DNA from: a bacterium ADurb.Bin374
GTDB taxonomy: Bacteria > Riflebacteria > Ozemobacteria > Ozemobacterales > Ozemobacteraceae
DNA: 8,250 bases
Assembly (NCBI GenBank): GCA_002068715.1
Contig: MWAR01000088.1
Span: 1 to 8,250, forward strand
Reading direction: 5' to 3'
The notes under the pieces: model-generated
Database searches by the model: none
The model's input: only the letters and a program-made list of their open reading frames with translations
Told to the model about the DNA's origin: nothing
Part shown: positions 1 through 7,902 of the stretch, piece after piece
Layout of the letters: each line of letters opens with the position of its first letter
Position numbering within the stretch: position 1 is the stretch's first letter
Translations under genes and position numbers: made by a program

Positions 1-129
1 CGCCGGAGCGACGACGGATGGAACTGGCGCGACGCCCGCCGGAATTCCGGCCGGGCCCAGGTCGGCCGATGCGGCGGCGGCGGCGAGAAGGAAGAGCGGC
101 AGGAGAAACCGCGTGCAGGTGCGCATCAT
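1..129 (-). CDS. Partial secreted protein, N-terminal 43 codons only
   Basis: An open frame starts at the ATG at 129-127 and stays open to the left edge. The ATG overlaps the stop of the recombinase gene as ATGA, the same coupling used elsewhere in this window; a second ATG follows directly. The peptide begins MMRTCTRFLLPLFLLAAAAA and continues SADLGPAGIPAGVAPVPS. This is a typical Sec signal peptide: basic residues R3 and R7, a hydrophobic core at about 8-20, and a likely cleavage after Ala-Ser-Ala near residue 22. A Pro/Ala/Val-rich stretch follows. The mature part is outside the window, so I do not recognise the family. The protein is probably exported to the periplasm or envelope and co-translated with the recombinase. 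The main doubt is that only 43 codons are visible in GC-rich DNA, where chance open frames are common. Confidence 0.6.
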   Translation of the reverse strand, partial: MMRTCTRFLLPLFLLAAAAASADLGPAGIPAGVAPVPSVVAPA

Positions 130-1019
130 CGGCCTCTCGGGTGGGCTTCGCCGTGGATCCGTTTCAGATCCTGTCCGGTGAGATGCGTGTATATCTGGGT
201 CGTCGAGACGTCGACGTGGCCGAGCATCTCCTGCACCGCGATGATGCTGGCGCCGCCCTCGAGCATGTGGGTCGCGCACGAGTGGCGGAGGACGTGCGGC
301 GAGACCTGCCGCGGAATGCCGGCCGCCACCGCGTATTTACGGACGATCTTCCACAGGCCCATTCGTGAAAGCGGGCTGCCGAAAGGGTTCAGAAACAGCG
401 TCCGTTCGGTGATGTTGCCGCCGAGCAGCTTGTGACGGCCGTCGCGCAGATACGCGTCGACCGCCTGCAGGGCGAAACTGCCGACCGGCACGATCCGCTC
501 GCGGCCGCCCTTTCCGACCACGTGCACGAACCGGCCCTCGCGGTTGATGCTTCCGAGCTCGAGCGCGATGAGTTCGGATTCGCGAATACCCGTCGCATAC
601 AGGATTTCCAGTATCGCGCGATCGCGCAGGCCGAGAGGAGTGCCGGCCGCGGGGGCCGCGATCATCGCCTCGACCTCGGCGATGCTGAGAACTTTCGGAA
701 GCGGTCTTCCCACGCGGGGAGGCTCGAGAATGCGCGTCGGATCGACGGCGATCTTGTTTTCCCGGCGCAGGAAACGGTAGAACCCCCGCAGCGTCGACGC
801 CTTGCGGGCGACGGAACGGGGCTGAAGACCCCGGTCGTGCAGGTGGGCCATGAACAGCGCAAGAGGTCCGTCCGCGCCCGGTTCGTCGGGCCGGCGGCCT
901 TTGTCCTGAAGAAACGTCAGATAATCGAGCAGATCCCGGCGGTATGCCTCGAGAGATTTAGGCCTGAGGCCTTTCTCCACGGACAAATAGGCCAGATACT
1001 GCTCCAGCAGTTCGGACAA
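126..1019 (-). CDS. xerD: Tyrosine recombinase XerD (site-specific recombinase/integrase)
   Basis: A 297-residue tyrosine recombinase. XerD normally acts with XerC at the chromosomal dif site to resolve chromosome dimers in the cytoplasm. The N-terminal SAM-like core-binding domain spans about 1-88 and the catalytic domain about 108-290. All six catalytic positions are visible: Arg146 (ATGIRESEL), Lys170 (VVGKGGRER), His242 and Arg245 (SPHVLRHSCATHML), His268 (LGHVDVSTTQIYTH) and the nucleophile Tyr277. Length and the SPHVLRH form of box II favour XerD over XerC (usually SPHKLRH) or a phage integrase. The start is TTG at 1019-1017. It is chosen because a GAGGAG ribosome-binding site lies 8 nt upstream and because it gives the usual XerD N-terminus; the ATG upstream of it is out of frame. 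The gene follows the hybrid kinase after 60 nt and overlaps the next gene by ATGA. No phage genes adjoin, so a housekeeping role is likely. XerC/XerD assignment rests on motif likeness only. Confidence 0.93.
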   Translation of the reverse strand: MSELLEQYLAYLSVEKGLRPKSLEAYRRDLLDYLTFLQDKGRRPDEPGADGPLALFMAHLHDRGLQPRSVARKASTLRGFYRFLRRENKIAVDPTRILEPPRVGRPLPKVLSIAEVEAMIAAPAAGTPLGLRDRAILEILYATGIRESELIALELGSINREGRFVHVVGKGGRERIVPVGSFALQAVDAYLRDGRHKLLGGNITERTLFLNPFGSPLSRMGLWKIVRKYAVAAGIPRQVSPHVLRHSCATHMLEGGASIIAVQEMLGHVDVSTTQIYTHLTGQDLKRIHGEAHPRGR

Positions 1020-1020
1020 G

Positions 1021-1072
1021 GTTTGCGCTCCTCATATCTGAAAACACCTGTAGATCAGATATCGGCGCAAAC
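1021..1072 (-). promoter_or_regulatory. Imperfect hairpin enclosing the xerD ribosome-binding site
   Basis: The spacer between the hybrid kinase and xerD is almost wholly an inverted repeat. The outer arms GTTTGCGC and GCGCAAAC (1072-1065 and 1028-1021) pair over 8 bp. The inner arms ATATCTGA and TCAGATAT (1062-1055 and 1041-1034) pair over another 8 bp. The loop is 13 nt. The two stems are separated by an asymmetric internal loop of CG against GAGGA, and GAGGA is the core of the xerD Shine-Dalgarno sequence. The structure ends one nucleotide before the TTG start. No U-tract follows, so it is not a standard intrinsic terminator. It may limit xerD translation, punctuate the operon message, or protect the mRNA 3' end. 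The repeat is seen directly; the function is inferred. Confidence 0.6.
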
Positions 1073-1079
1073 GCGCGAT

Positions 1080-3026
1080 TCACGAAGGGCGCAAGGCGGC
1101 GCAGTGGCGGATCGCGGCGAACAGATCCTCCATCGTGAAGGGCTTGGGGAGGCATCTCGCGAAGCCGTATTTCGACGGCTGGGCCATGACCGGGTCGTTC
1201 GAGTATCCGCTCGCGGCGATGGCGCAGATGTCCGGGTCGATGACGCGAAGTTCGGCGAGCGTCTCGATGCCGCCCTTGCCGCCCGGAACGGTGAGATCGA
1301 GGACCGCCGCGATATACGTGATGCCCTTCTCGAGATCGCTACGGAACAGGCCGATCGCCTCGTCGCCGTTCGCCGCGCAGGTCACGACGAAGCCGCCATC
1401 CTCGAGGAGTTCGCGACAGATGTCCCGCATGAACGGCTCGTCATCCATGACGAGAATCCTCCCGTGGCCCAGCGGGGATTTCATGTCGACCACGGCCTGA
1501 CGTTTGCCGGAGGCTTTCCGCTCGGCCTGGGCGCGGGGGAGGTAGAGAACGAACGCCGTTCCCTCACCGGGCTGCGAGTCGATATCGACGAGGCCGCCGT
1601 GTCGCTTCATGATCGAGAAGACGATGGAAAGACCCAGCCCGCTGCCGGCCGATTTCGTTGTGAAAAACGGGTCGAAGATGCGGGCGCGCACCTTCGGATC
1701 GATACCCGGTCCGGTGTCGCGTATGGAAACGCGGACCGAGTCGCCGAGATCGCCGACGGGCAGTCCCGGCGAGCCGGCCGGAACGTTTTCCGCGGTGATG
1801 GTGATCTGGCCGCCCTTCGGCATCGCCTGGCGGGCGTTGAGAATGATGTTGTCGACGGCTTGGGCGATCTGGTTCTCGTCGATGTGGCAGAGCCACAGGC
1901 CTTCCTGCAGACGCATGTCGCACGAAACGTTCGAGCCGCTGAGCATGAACGTCGAGGAGCGGCGCAGGATCGGCTCGATCGACATCGTCCTCTGCACGGG
2001 CTTGCCGCCCTTGGCGAAGGTCAGCAGCTGGCGCGTCAGGTCCTTGGCGCGCGAGAACACGTCGAGCGCCGCCCCCAGCCGCTCGACGGCTTTCGTCGAG
2101 TCGCCGTTCCTGCAGCACAGCTTCGCCATCTCGATGTTGCAGAAGATGCCGCTGAGTAGGTTGTTGAAATCGTGGGCGATGCCGCCGGCGAGCACGCCGA
2201 TCGACTGGAGCTTGTCGGCGTTCTGGAGGATCTCGTGGATCTTCTGCTCGCGCGTCATGTCGCGGAACACGAGAACGGCTCCGACGATCTGTTTTTCGGC
2301 ATCGAGGAGCGGCGAGGCGGTGAAGGTGATCGGCAGTTCGTTGCCCTGGACATCGATCAAAAGGGCCACGCGGCTCAGTTCGCGGGCACTGTCGGATTCA
2401 AGTACCCGTTGCACCGGATCGGCGCAGGGGGCGTCGTTTCCGCGCATCTGCAGCCGAAAAATATCGGAGACGGGCCGGCCGCGGGCTTCGTCGGCCGTCA
2501 TGCCGATCAGCCGCTCGCCGACGGGGTTGACCATCGTCGTGAAACCGTGCACGTCGGCGGTGATGACGCCTTCGCCGATACTGCGGAGCGTCACGAGCAG
2601 GCGTTCCCGCTCCTCGGCCAGTTCGACGACGGCCCGGCGCCGTTCCCGCCGCATCTCCGCCTCGCGCAGCTCGCGTTCGACGGCCGGGGGAAGGCGGGAA
2701 AGGCTGTTCTTGGTGATGTAGTCGGCCGCTCCCTCCTTCATCATCCGGACGGCGATCTCTTCGCCCATCATCCCCGAAACGACGATGCAGGGAATGTCGA
2801 GACCGACTTCCCTGATCATCGCGAGCGCGGCCGGCGCGTCGAAGGAGGGAAGCTGGTAATCGGCGATGATGATGTCCCACTGCCTGACGGGAAGGGCGGC
2901 CCTGAACGCTTCGGCCGTCTCCACCCGCTCGCCGTCGACGTCGAACCCGGATTTGCGCAGAAGCCGGAGAATCAGCTCGGCATCGCTTTCCGAATCTTCG
3001 ATCTGAAGGCAGTGAAGAATGGTCAT
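1080..3026 (-). CDS. Hybrid sensor histidine kinase, REC-PAS-HisKA-HATPase-REC
   Basis: A soluble 648-residue hybrid kinase with no membrane segment. The N-terminal receiver (about 3-118) has acidic pocket Glu10/Asp11, phospho-acceptor Asp56, Ser84 and Lys106. A charged coiled-coil linker (about 118-145) leads to a PAS domain (about 142-257, starting LRSIGEGVITADVHG). HisKA carries the phospho-acceptor His285 in GGIAHDFNNLLSG. The ATPase domain has N-box Asn397, G1 box DTGPGI from Asp437, an F-box at FDPFFTTK and G2 box GSGLGLSIV at 461-469. The C-terminal receiver (about 522-645) has Asp528/Asp529, Asp577, Ser606 and Lys628. All catalytic residues are intact. It probably receives phosphate at the first receiver from the upstream kinase, autophosphorylates, and passes phosphate to the last receiver. 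No output domain is present. The ATG overlaps the preceding stop as ATGA, with an AAGAAGG-like ribosome-binding site unusually close to the start. PAS ligand is unknown. Confidence 0.93.
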   Translation of the reverse strand: MTILHCLQIEDSESDAELILRLLRKSGFDVDGERVETAEAFRAALPVRQWDIIIADYQLPSFDAPAALAMIREVGLDIPCIVVSGMMGEEIAVRMMKEGAADYITKNSLSRLPPAVERELREAEMRRERRRAVVELAEERERLLVTLRSIGEGVITADVHGFTTMVNPVGERLIGMTADEARGRPVSDIFRLQMRGNDAPCADPVQRVLESDSARELSRVALLIDVQGNELPITFTASPLLDAEKQIVGAVLVFRDMTREQKIHEILQNADKLQSIGVLAGGIAHDFNNLLSGIFCNIEMAKLCCRNGDSTKAVERLGAALDVFSRAKDLTRQLLTFAKGGKPVQRTMSIEPILRRSSTFMLSGSNVSCDMRLQEGLWLCHIDENQIAQAVDNIILNARQAMPKGGQITITAENVPAGSPGLPVGDLGDSVRVSIRDTGPGIDPKVRARIFDPFFTTKSAGSGLGLSIVFSIMKRHGGLVDIDSQPGEGTAFVLYLPRAQAERKASGKRQAVVDMKSPLGHGRILVMDDEPFMRDICRELLEDGGFVVTCAANGDEAIGLFRSDLEKGITYIAAVLDLTVPGGKGGIETLAELRVIDPDICAIAASGYSNDPVMAQPSKYGFARCLPKPFTMEDLFAAIRHCAALRPS

Positions 3027-3472
3027 CCCTTCTTGATCGTGGGCGGCGGCTCGTTCAATACCAACCAGTATAATCCGAGGTTCTGGACCGCCTGGGCGAA
3101 CTGCTGGAAATCAACCGGCTTGCGGATGTAGCTGTTCGCGCCCAGGTCGTAACTGGCCGCCACGTCCTCCTCTTCCTTGGATGATGTCAGGATGACCACG
3201 GGCATGCGATGGGTGCGCACGTCTGCCCGGATCCGCCGCAGCACCTCGAGGCCGTCGATGCGCGGCAGCTTCAGATCGAGCATGACCAGCATCGGAAGGA
3301 TGTTGTCCGCGGCGCCCGGCTTGCCATCCTTGCCGAAAAGAAAATCGAGAGCCTCCTGGCCGTCTTCCTTGACGATGAGATCGTTGTAGATCCGGCATTT
3401 TTCGAACGCGCGCTGCGTCAGGCCGATGTCGTTCTGATTGTCTTCGACGAGAAGAATCGTTTTCTGTTTCAT
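3023..3472 (-). CDS. Single-domain response regulator, Rcp1-like
   Basis: A 149-residue stand-alone receiver. It shows Glu10/Asp11 in [10 protein letters not shown], phospho-acceptor Asp66 in MLDLKLP, Thr96 in VILTSS and Lys118 in YIRKPVD. The long insert between helix 1 and the phospho-Asp strand ([11 protein letters not shown] and following) and the C-terminal extension [13 protein letters not shown] are characteristic of the Rcp1 family, first known as the partner of the cyanobacterial phytochrome Cph1. Such proteins shuttle phosphate or bind partner proteins; they carry no DNA-binding domain. It sits directly after its presumed kinase and overlaps both neighbours by ATGA, so the three are probably co-translated. 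A GAGGA ribosome-binding site lies 7 nt before the ATG. Its natural target is likely either a phosphotransfer step to the downstream hybrid or a protein outside the window. The receiver assignment is firm; the partner is inferred from position. Confidence 0.93.
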   Translation of the reverse strand: MKQKTILLVEDNQNDIGLTQRAFEKCRIYNDLIVKEDGQEALDFLFGKDGKPGAADNILPMLVMLDLKLPRIDGLEVLRRIRADVRTHRMPVVILTSSKEEEDVAASYDLGANSYIRKPVDFQQFAQAVQNLGLYWLVLNEPPPTIKKG

Positions 3473-4935
3473 GCTTTTTCCTCGAGGGTGAATTGGAAAG
3501 AAGCGCCTTTTCCCAGTTCAGAAGAGGCCCAGACGCGTCCTCCATGGCGGTGAATGATGCGTGCGACCGTGGCGAGGCCGATTCCCGTGCCGGGGAACTC
3601 CGACGCCTTGTGCAGGCGCTGGAACGCCCCGAACAGCTTTGAATAGTATGCCATATCGAATCCGACCCCGTTGTCCCGCACCGAGAATGCCGGTTTCCCG
3701 TCGACGACGACGCGGCCGAATTCGATCTGTGCATCAGAACATGGACCGGTGAATTTTACCGCATTTTCGAACAGATTTGTTAAGGCAATTTCGAGAAGCG
3801 CCGGATCACCCCGTGCAACCATCTCGCGCTCGATCCGGAACGTCAGCGTACGGCCGGGACTGCTTTCCGTCAGCCGGTCCGCGATGCGGTACGCCAGCGC
3901 GGCCAAGTCCACGTCTCTCGGCTGGAACGGCGACCGGGTCACCCTGGAAAGCTGCAGCAGCTCGTCGATCAGCTGGCCCATCCGCTGGGTTTCGCTCCTG
4001 ACGCGGCCAAGATACTGTTTTCCCTGCTCGTCGAGCTTGTCGGCGCAGTCTTCGAGCAGGGCCAGGCTCCAGCCGTCGATGCCGCGCAGGGGCGCCCGCA
4101 GATCGTGCGAAACCGAGTAGGCGAAGGCTTCCAGTTCCTGGTTCGCCGACTCGAGCTGCACGGTGCGGTCCTGCACCCGCTGTTCGAGCGTCGAGGTGTG
4201 GTCCTGGAGGGCGTCGGCCATCTGGTTGACCGAATGACACAGAATGTTGATCTCCCCCGTCGTATCGGGCACGTTCACCCTGATCGAGAGATCGCCCTTG
4301 GCGATATCGCGGATCTTTTCGATGAGATGGACCAGCGGCGTCGTCACCCACCGCTCGAGCAGAATCGTCATCAGCAGCGCCACGAACGCGAAGAATACGC
4401 CCGACAGGACGAGAATGCGTTTCGTGGCGAACAACTGCTGCTCGATTTCGCCCCTCGAGAAGCCAAGGACCACGCTTCCGATGAATCGGGTCGAGGATGC
4501 GCCGGCGTCTTCCGGTGCAAAGCTCGTCAAAACCACCGGCTCCTGGGCGATCAGGCCGTTCATGACATTCAGGAACATGGACGAAGTCGCTTGATCCCTG
4601 GGGATGAGGGGAACCATGTTCGGTCCGTTCCGGGTCGATGACGGTATGATCGCCGAAAAAATCGTCGCTCCGACTTCGTTCCTGAAGCTGATGAAATCGA
4701 GGGAGGGAATATCCGACGCCTGGGTCGCCAGCGCCTGAAGCTGGTCCACGTCTTCGGCGAACACCGAGGGAACCGCCTGCCGGGCGATCTGCGCCGCGAA
4801 TGTTCGGGCCGACAGTTCGAAGCGCGTTTCCAGCAGCCATCGCATGTGCCTGTAATGCCAGAGCCCCAGGCCCGCCTCGAGAAGAACCATGGCCACGAGA
4901 AAGGCGACGAGAATTCTGATTCGAAGCGATGACAT
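3469..4935 (-). CDS. Membrane HAMP sensor histidine kinase
   Basis: A 488-residue inner-membrane sensor kinase. A first transmembrane helix spans about 7-27. A periplasmic region of about 145 residues follows (about 28-172); it looks Cache/PAS-like ([17 protein letters not shown], then [17 protein letters not shown]) but I cannot name its family. A second helix lies at about 173-193, a HAMP domain at about 195-247 ([20 protein letters not shown]) and a coiled coil at about 245-270. HisKA has phospho-acceptor His277 in [12 protein letters not shown]. The ATPase domain has Asn391 (FENAVKF), Asp421 in RDNGVGFD and G2 box GTGIGLA at 449-455. This SHDLRAPLR class commonly pairs with Rcp1-like receivers, which matches the next gene. 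The start ATG has GAGGA 9 nt upstream, overlapping the stop of the substrate-binding-protein gene. The periplasmic region may read out the binding protein encoded just before it; that is inference. Confidence 0.93.
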   Translation of the reverse strand: MSSLRIRILVAFLVAMVLLEAGLGLWHYRHMRWLLETRFELSARTFAAQIARQAVPSVFAEDVDQLQALATQASDIPSLDFISFRNEVGATIFSAIIPSSTRNGPNMVPLIPRDQATSSMFLNVMNGLIAQEPVVLTSFAPEDAGASSTRFIGSVVLGFSRGEIEQQLFATKRILVLSGVFFAFVALLMTILLERWVTTPLVHLIEKIRDIAKGDLSIRVNVPDTTGEINILCHSVNQMADALQDHTSTLEQRVQDRTVQLESANQELEAFAYSVSHDLRAPLRGIDGWSLALLEDCADKLDEQGKQYLGRVRSETQRMGQLIDELLQLSRVTRSPFQPRDVDLAALAYRIADRLTESSPGRTLTFRIEREMVARGDPALLEIALTNLFENAVKFTGPCSDAQIEFGRVVVDGKPAFSVRDNGVGFDMAYYSKLFGAFQRLHKASEFPGTGIGLATVARIIHRHGGRVWASSELGKGASFQFTLEEKA

Positions 4936-4947
4936 ACGGCCTGTTCC

Positions 4948-5821
4948 TCAGAACACCTTGTCTGCCGCGTTCCGCACGTCGGCGGGAGGCGACAGGCGCA
5001 GCTTGTCGAGAATCGTCGCGTTCAGGATCAGGCTCCAGTTTTCGAATTTCCTCACGGGAGAGCGCCAGCCGTTCCGGTGTGAGTATGTAGGCGAACCCCG
5101 CGCCTTTCTTCACGAGCCCTTCGGAAAATCCGACAATGACCGACTGGGAACGGAACGCCGCTAGCATGATCGGCCGCGTCACCGCATCGTTCATCAGCCC
5201 AGGGTCGGGCGGCAGGATCGTCGCGACGGTCGAGGCATCCAGGGCACGAAGGGCCTCGGGAAGCGACCGGGGATCCTGGAGTCGGTTCACGACCAGATTC
5301 ACACCATCCTCTTGGGCGGCTTTTTCGAGAGTCGGCGCGGGTTTGAAATCCTCTCCGGCATAGGGATACCAGATCGTTTTCAGGCCGGGATTCAGCTTCT
5401 TCAGGGTCCTGACCTGGAGATGATGCGGTTGAGAGATCTCGATCGGAACGACCCTGGAATCATGCCCCTCATCGCCGTCGAACACCGACAGGATCGGCAC
5501 GTTCCAGGTCATGGTGAGAGCCCGTTTCAGCCCGGCCTCGCCGAACGCGATGACGATGCTCGGGGAGCGGCTGTCGATGAAGCTCGAGGTTGTCTTCTCT
5601 ACCGGGCAGCTCACGAACTGCCGCTTGAGTCGGGCCTCCAGCTGCTGAACGATCGCGAGATACAGGGGAACATCGGATCGGAAAAACGCCCAGACCTCCG
5701 GTTCGGCTCGACAGGGAAGCAGCGTCGCGAACGCAAGCGCGAACGCCAGCAGCACCGTCGTGAGCGGGCGCTGCATGCGATGCCTTCGTCTCTTCATGTC
5801 GATGTCGCGGTCTTCGTTCAC
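4948..5821 (-). pseudogene. ABC-type substrate-binding protein with a frameshift and probable small deletion near its C-terminus
   Basis: A periplasmic binding protein of the uncharacterised ABC substrate-binding family (ABC_sub_bind, PF04392-like). The GTG start at 5821 overlaps the receptor stop as GTGA; ATGs at 5797 and 5776 are alternatives, the last with a weak GAAGG site. A signal peptide has a basic KRRRHRMQR segment, a hydrophobic core and likely cleavage after PCRA (residue 39). Family-like segments include IVIAFGEAGLKRAL, NVPILSVFDG, KKLNPGLKTIWYPY and VIVGFSEGLVKKGAGFAY. The first frame is convincing to about residue 260 (near 5045). The natural C-terminus (KFENWSLILNATILDKLRLS to KVF, stop at 4950-4948) is in the next frame, from about 5052 down. 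The span is 3n+1, and about 20-25 residues usual before this end seem absent. Left in the first frame, translation would run out of frame through the kinase gene to 3806. This is either a real lesion or an assembly error. No permease or ATPase gene adjoins. Confidence 0.8.
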
Positions 5822-7896
5822 AGATCCCAGGTCATTTCCAGGGTGATCTGTCGGCCGGGCTGGGGGAAGTCTTCAAATATACCATCACCTATATATACTG
5901 GCGTCATCGAGGTATACGTGTTGAGAAGATTTTTCACCTTCAGCGTGATCCGGTCGGCCATGCCGGGGAAGCCGAGTCTGGTGACGGTCAGATTCAGGAG
6001 GCCGAGGCCGGGCAGCGAATCGCGCACATCGGCGCCGTTTCGAGAGCGACGGGAGGTCGCCGTGCCCCAGAGGCTGGTCTCATAGTTGTTCATGCGGAAC
6101 GAGTAGCCCAGATTGACTTTGTTCTGCGGCAGCTCGGGAGCAAACTCGATGGGAGTGGACAAGGCTCGCCGGCGAAACGTCGAGACGTTGGCGAACACTT
6201 CCTGACCGCGGCCAAACCGCTTGCGGGTTTCGAACTCGATCCCGTCGTAATCCGTGCGGCCGATATTTGTATAGAACAATGTATTCGTGCTCTGAATGCG
6301 ATCTCGCAACTGGTTGATGAACACGTTGATTTTCGAAAACCAGCCGGGAAATGGTTCGCCGAGCAGCTGGAACTCGGTCGTCCGGATATTCTCGCTTTTC
6401 AGCGCGGCGTTCCCGGCCATTTCATGGAAGTCGGGATTTCTATAGGCATGCCCATACAACAGCTTCCCGGTCCACCGTGCGTTGAACCGATAGATCAGTC
6501 CGGCACGCGGATTCCAGGTGCCGCCGAAGTCGGAATGGTCGTCGTATCTCGCCCCGACGACGAGACGCAGGTTGGTCGCCAGGGACATGTCGTCCTGCAG
6601 GAACATCGACGTGTTGTCCATCCGACCGGGTTCGGGATACTCGCCAGGGATGAAGGCCAGAGCCGCCGGGTCGGCCGGCGTGCCGAAGGAACCAAAAACC
6701 GCCGATTCCGCGAGATCGATGAACGTCTTTTCGGCGCCGAGGCTGAACTGGTGCCGGCCGGTCGGAGCGGCCTTGTAGAGAACATCGATTCCCCAGACCG
6801 AGTCGCGAGAGTGGTCTTCTCGCATCGCTCCGAGCGGATACACGAGCCCGGTGAGCGGGAACAGCACGCCCGGGCTGACCGCCTCGGCGCGCTCGCTGTC
6901 GAGGAACTGGTTGTAGAAAACCCGGCTCGTCAGTTCCGCCGAGTCCTTCAGGGTGCGGTGGTATTTCAGCGTCAGCAGGTCGTTCGAGCGGCGGAAGAAC
7001 GTCTTATCGTTCAGATTGTTGAAATATCCGATATAGCCTTCGCGGTTCCCCTCGACGTGCTGGGCGAGGAAGGTGAGCCCCCGGGGATCGGTGACCTTGA
7101 GCATCAGGTCCTTCTTCGTGTAGGCGTCGTGCGTGAGGCCGCTCTTGCCGTAGCCGTCGACGGCGACGAACCGGTCCTGGCTGTCGGAGCCTTCGCCCGA
7201 CACGTTCAGGTCGATGGTCGTCTTCCCGGCCTTGAACACCCTTCCCAGGGCGATCCCGCGCCGTTCGAACGAGCCGAGGGTCGTTTTCAGATAGCCGGAG
7301 TCGGCCGGCCGGTCGTCGGTGATGCAGTTGATGACGGCCAGAAAGGCGCTCGAGCCGTACAGCGCCGAACCCGGGCCGCGCATGACCTCGATGCGCGAGA
7401 AGCGCGACAGGTCGAGCAGATCCCACGTCCAGTATGGGGAGCCGAGGAACTGGTTGTTGATGCTGATGCCGTCGACCATGACCATGAAGCTGCGGTTCGA
7501 GTCGAGGATGCCGCGGGGCCCCGGCCACCAGTCGCCGGCGATGGATTTCCACGGGTTGAAGCCAGGAACGAACTGGAGCAGTTCGGGAAGCGTGTCGACG
7601 CCGAGTGCGCGAATCTGCTGCGCCGTGAACACCGACATGATGGCCGGCGACTCGATCGCAGGCTCGGGAAGCCGCGTGGCGGTGACGACCGTCTCGGGCT
7701 CGTAGAGCAGGGCCAGCGACTCGAGCTCGAGATCGGCGGCCCGGGCCGCCGGAACAGATAGAAGGGTAATCAGGATCACGGCCGAAATCCAGCCGAGCAT
7801 ATTCCGGGCAACGGACGACGGGACCGCCTGGACTGCGCCATCCAGTCGCCAGCGGCCCACTTCCCACATCGTGCGGGTCGGATGCACCTTCTGCAT
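5818..7896 (-). CDS. TonB-dependent outer-membrane receptor
   Basis: A 692-residue TonB-dependent receptor, the usual length for the family. It would form a 22-strand barrel in the outer membrane, gated by a plug and powered by TonB-ExbBD. After the signal region, a TonB-box-like PETVVTATR lies at about 67-75. The plug covers about 80-195 with LPELLQFVPGFNPW, VMVDGISINNQF and SRIEVMRGPGSALYGSSAF, ending VINCITDD, where Cys191 replaces the usual aliphatic residue. The barrel fills the rest, with LRLVVGARYDDHSDFGGTWN and RWTGKLLYGHAYRNPDFHEM typical of the CirA/BtuB-like group; it ends QITLEMTWDL. The start at 7896 is set by GAGGAG 6 nt upstream. That leaves about 32 residues before the hydrophobic signal core (33-49, cleavage near ARA at 51-53), an unusually long n-region. 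Substrate cannot be told from sequence. It is first in the operon and overlaps the binding-protein gene by GTGA. Confidence 0.93.
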   Translation of the reverse strand: MQKVHPTRTMWEVGRWRLDGAVQAVPSSVARNMLGWISAVILITLLSVPAARAADLELESLALLYEPETVVTATRLPEPAIESPAIMSVFTAQQIRALGVDTLPELLQFVPGFNPWKSIAGDWWPGPRGILDSNRSFMVMVDGISINNQFLGSPYWTWDLLDLSRFSRIEVMRGPGSALYGSSAFLAVINCITDDRPADSGYLKTTLGSFERRGIALGRVFKAGKTTIDLNVSGEGSDSQDRFVAVDGYGKSGLTHDAYTKKDLMLKVTDPRGLTFLAQHVEGNREGYIGYFNNLNDKTFFRRSNDLLTLKYHRTLKDSAELTSRVFYNQFLDSERAEAVSPGVLFPLTGLVYPLGAMREDHSRDSVWGIDVLYKAAPTGRHQFSLGAEKTFIDLAESAVFGSFGTPADPAALAFIPGEYPEPGRMDNTSMFLQDDMSLATNLRLVVGARYDDHSDFGGTWNPRAGLIYRFNARWTGKLLYGHAYRNPDFHEMAGNAALKSENIRTTEFQLLGEPFPGWFSKINVFINQLRDRIQSTNTLFYTNIGRTDYDGIEFETRKRFGRGQEVFANVSTFRRRALSTPIEFAPELPQNKVNLGYSFRMNNYETSLWGTATSRRSRNGADVRDSLPGLGLLNLTVTRLGFPGMADRITLKVKNLLNTYTSMTPVYIGDGIFEDFPQPGRQITLEMTWDL

Positions 7897-7902
7897 TCGT
7901 TT

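Noticed and set aside
1021..1072. Intrinsic terminator between the hybrid kinase and xerD
   Set aside because: The stem is strong but no run of T follows on the transcribed strand; the sequence continues directly into the xerD start.
1021..1072. dif-like recombination site next to xerD
   Set aside because: The arms are separated by 13 nt rather than a 6-8 nt central region, and they do not resemble the usual XerC/XerD half-sites.
432..2159. Long plus-strand open frame of 575 codons
   Set aside because: It lies antisense over xerD and the hybrid kinase, whose motifs are intact. Its product is Arg/Asp/Ala-rich without recognisable domains, as expected of an antisense shadow in GC-rich DNA.
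3806..4947. Continuation of the binding-protein frame past 4948, as if it were a 671-residue fusion
   Set aside because: Beyond about 5045 the sequence becomes Arg/Gly-rich shadow of the histidine kinase gene. The natural binding-protein C-terminus and stop are in the neighbouring frame at 4948.
6424..7761. Plus-strand open frame of 445 codons opposite the receptor gene
   Set aside because: The product is low-complexity Val/Glu/Arg-rich, and the opposite strand encodes a clear TonB-dependent receptor throughout.
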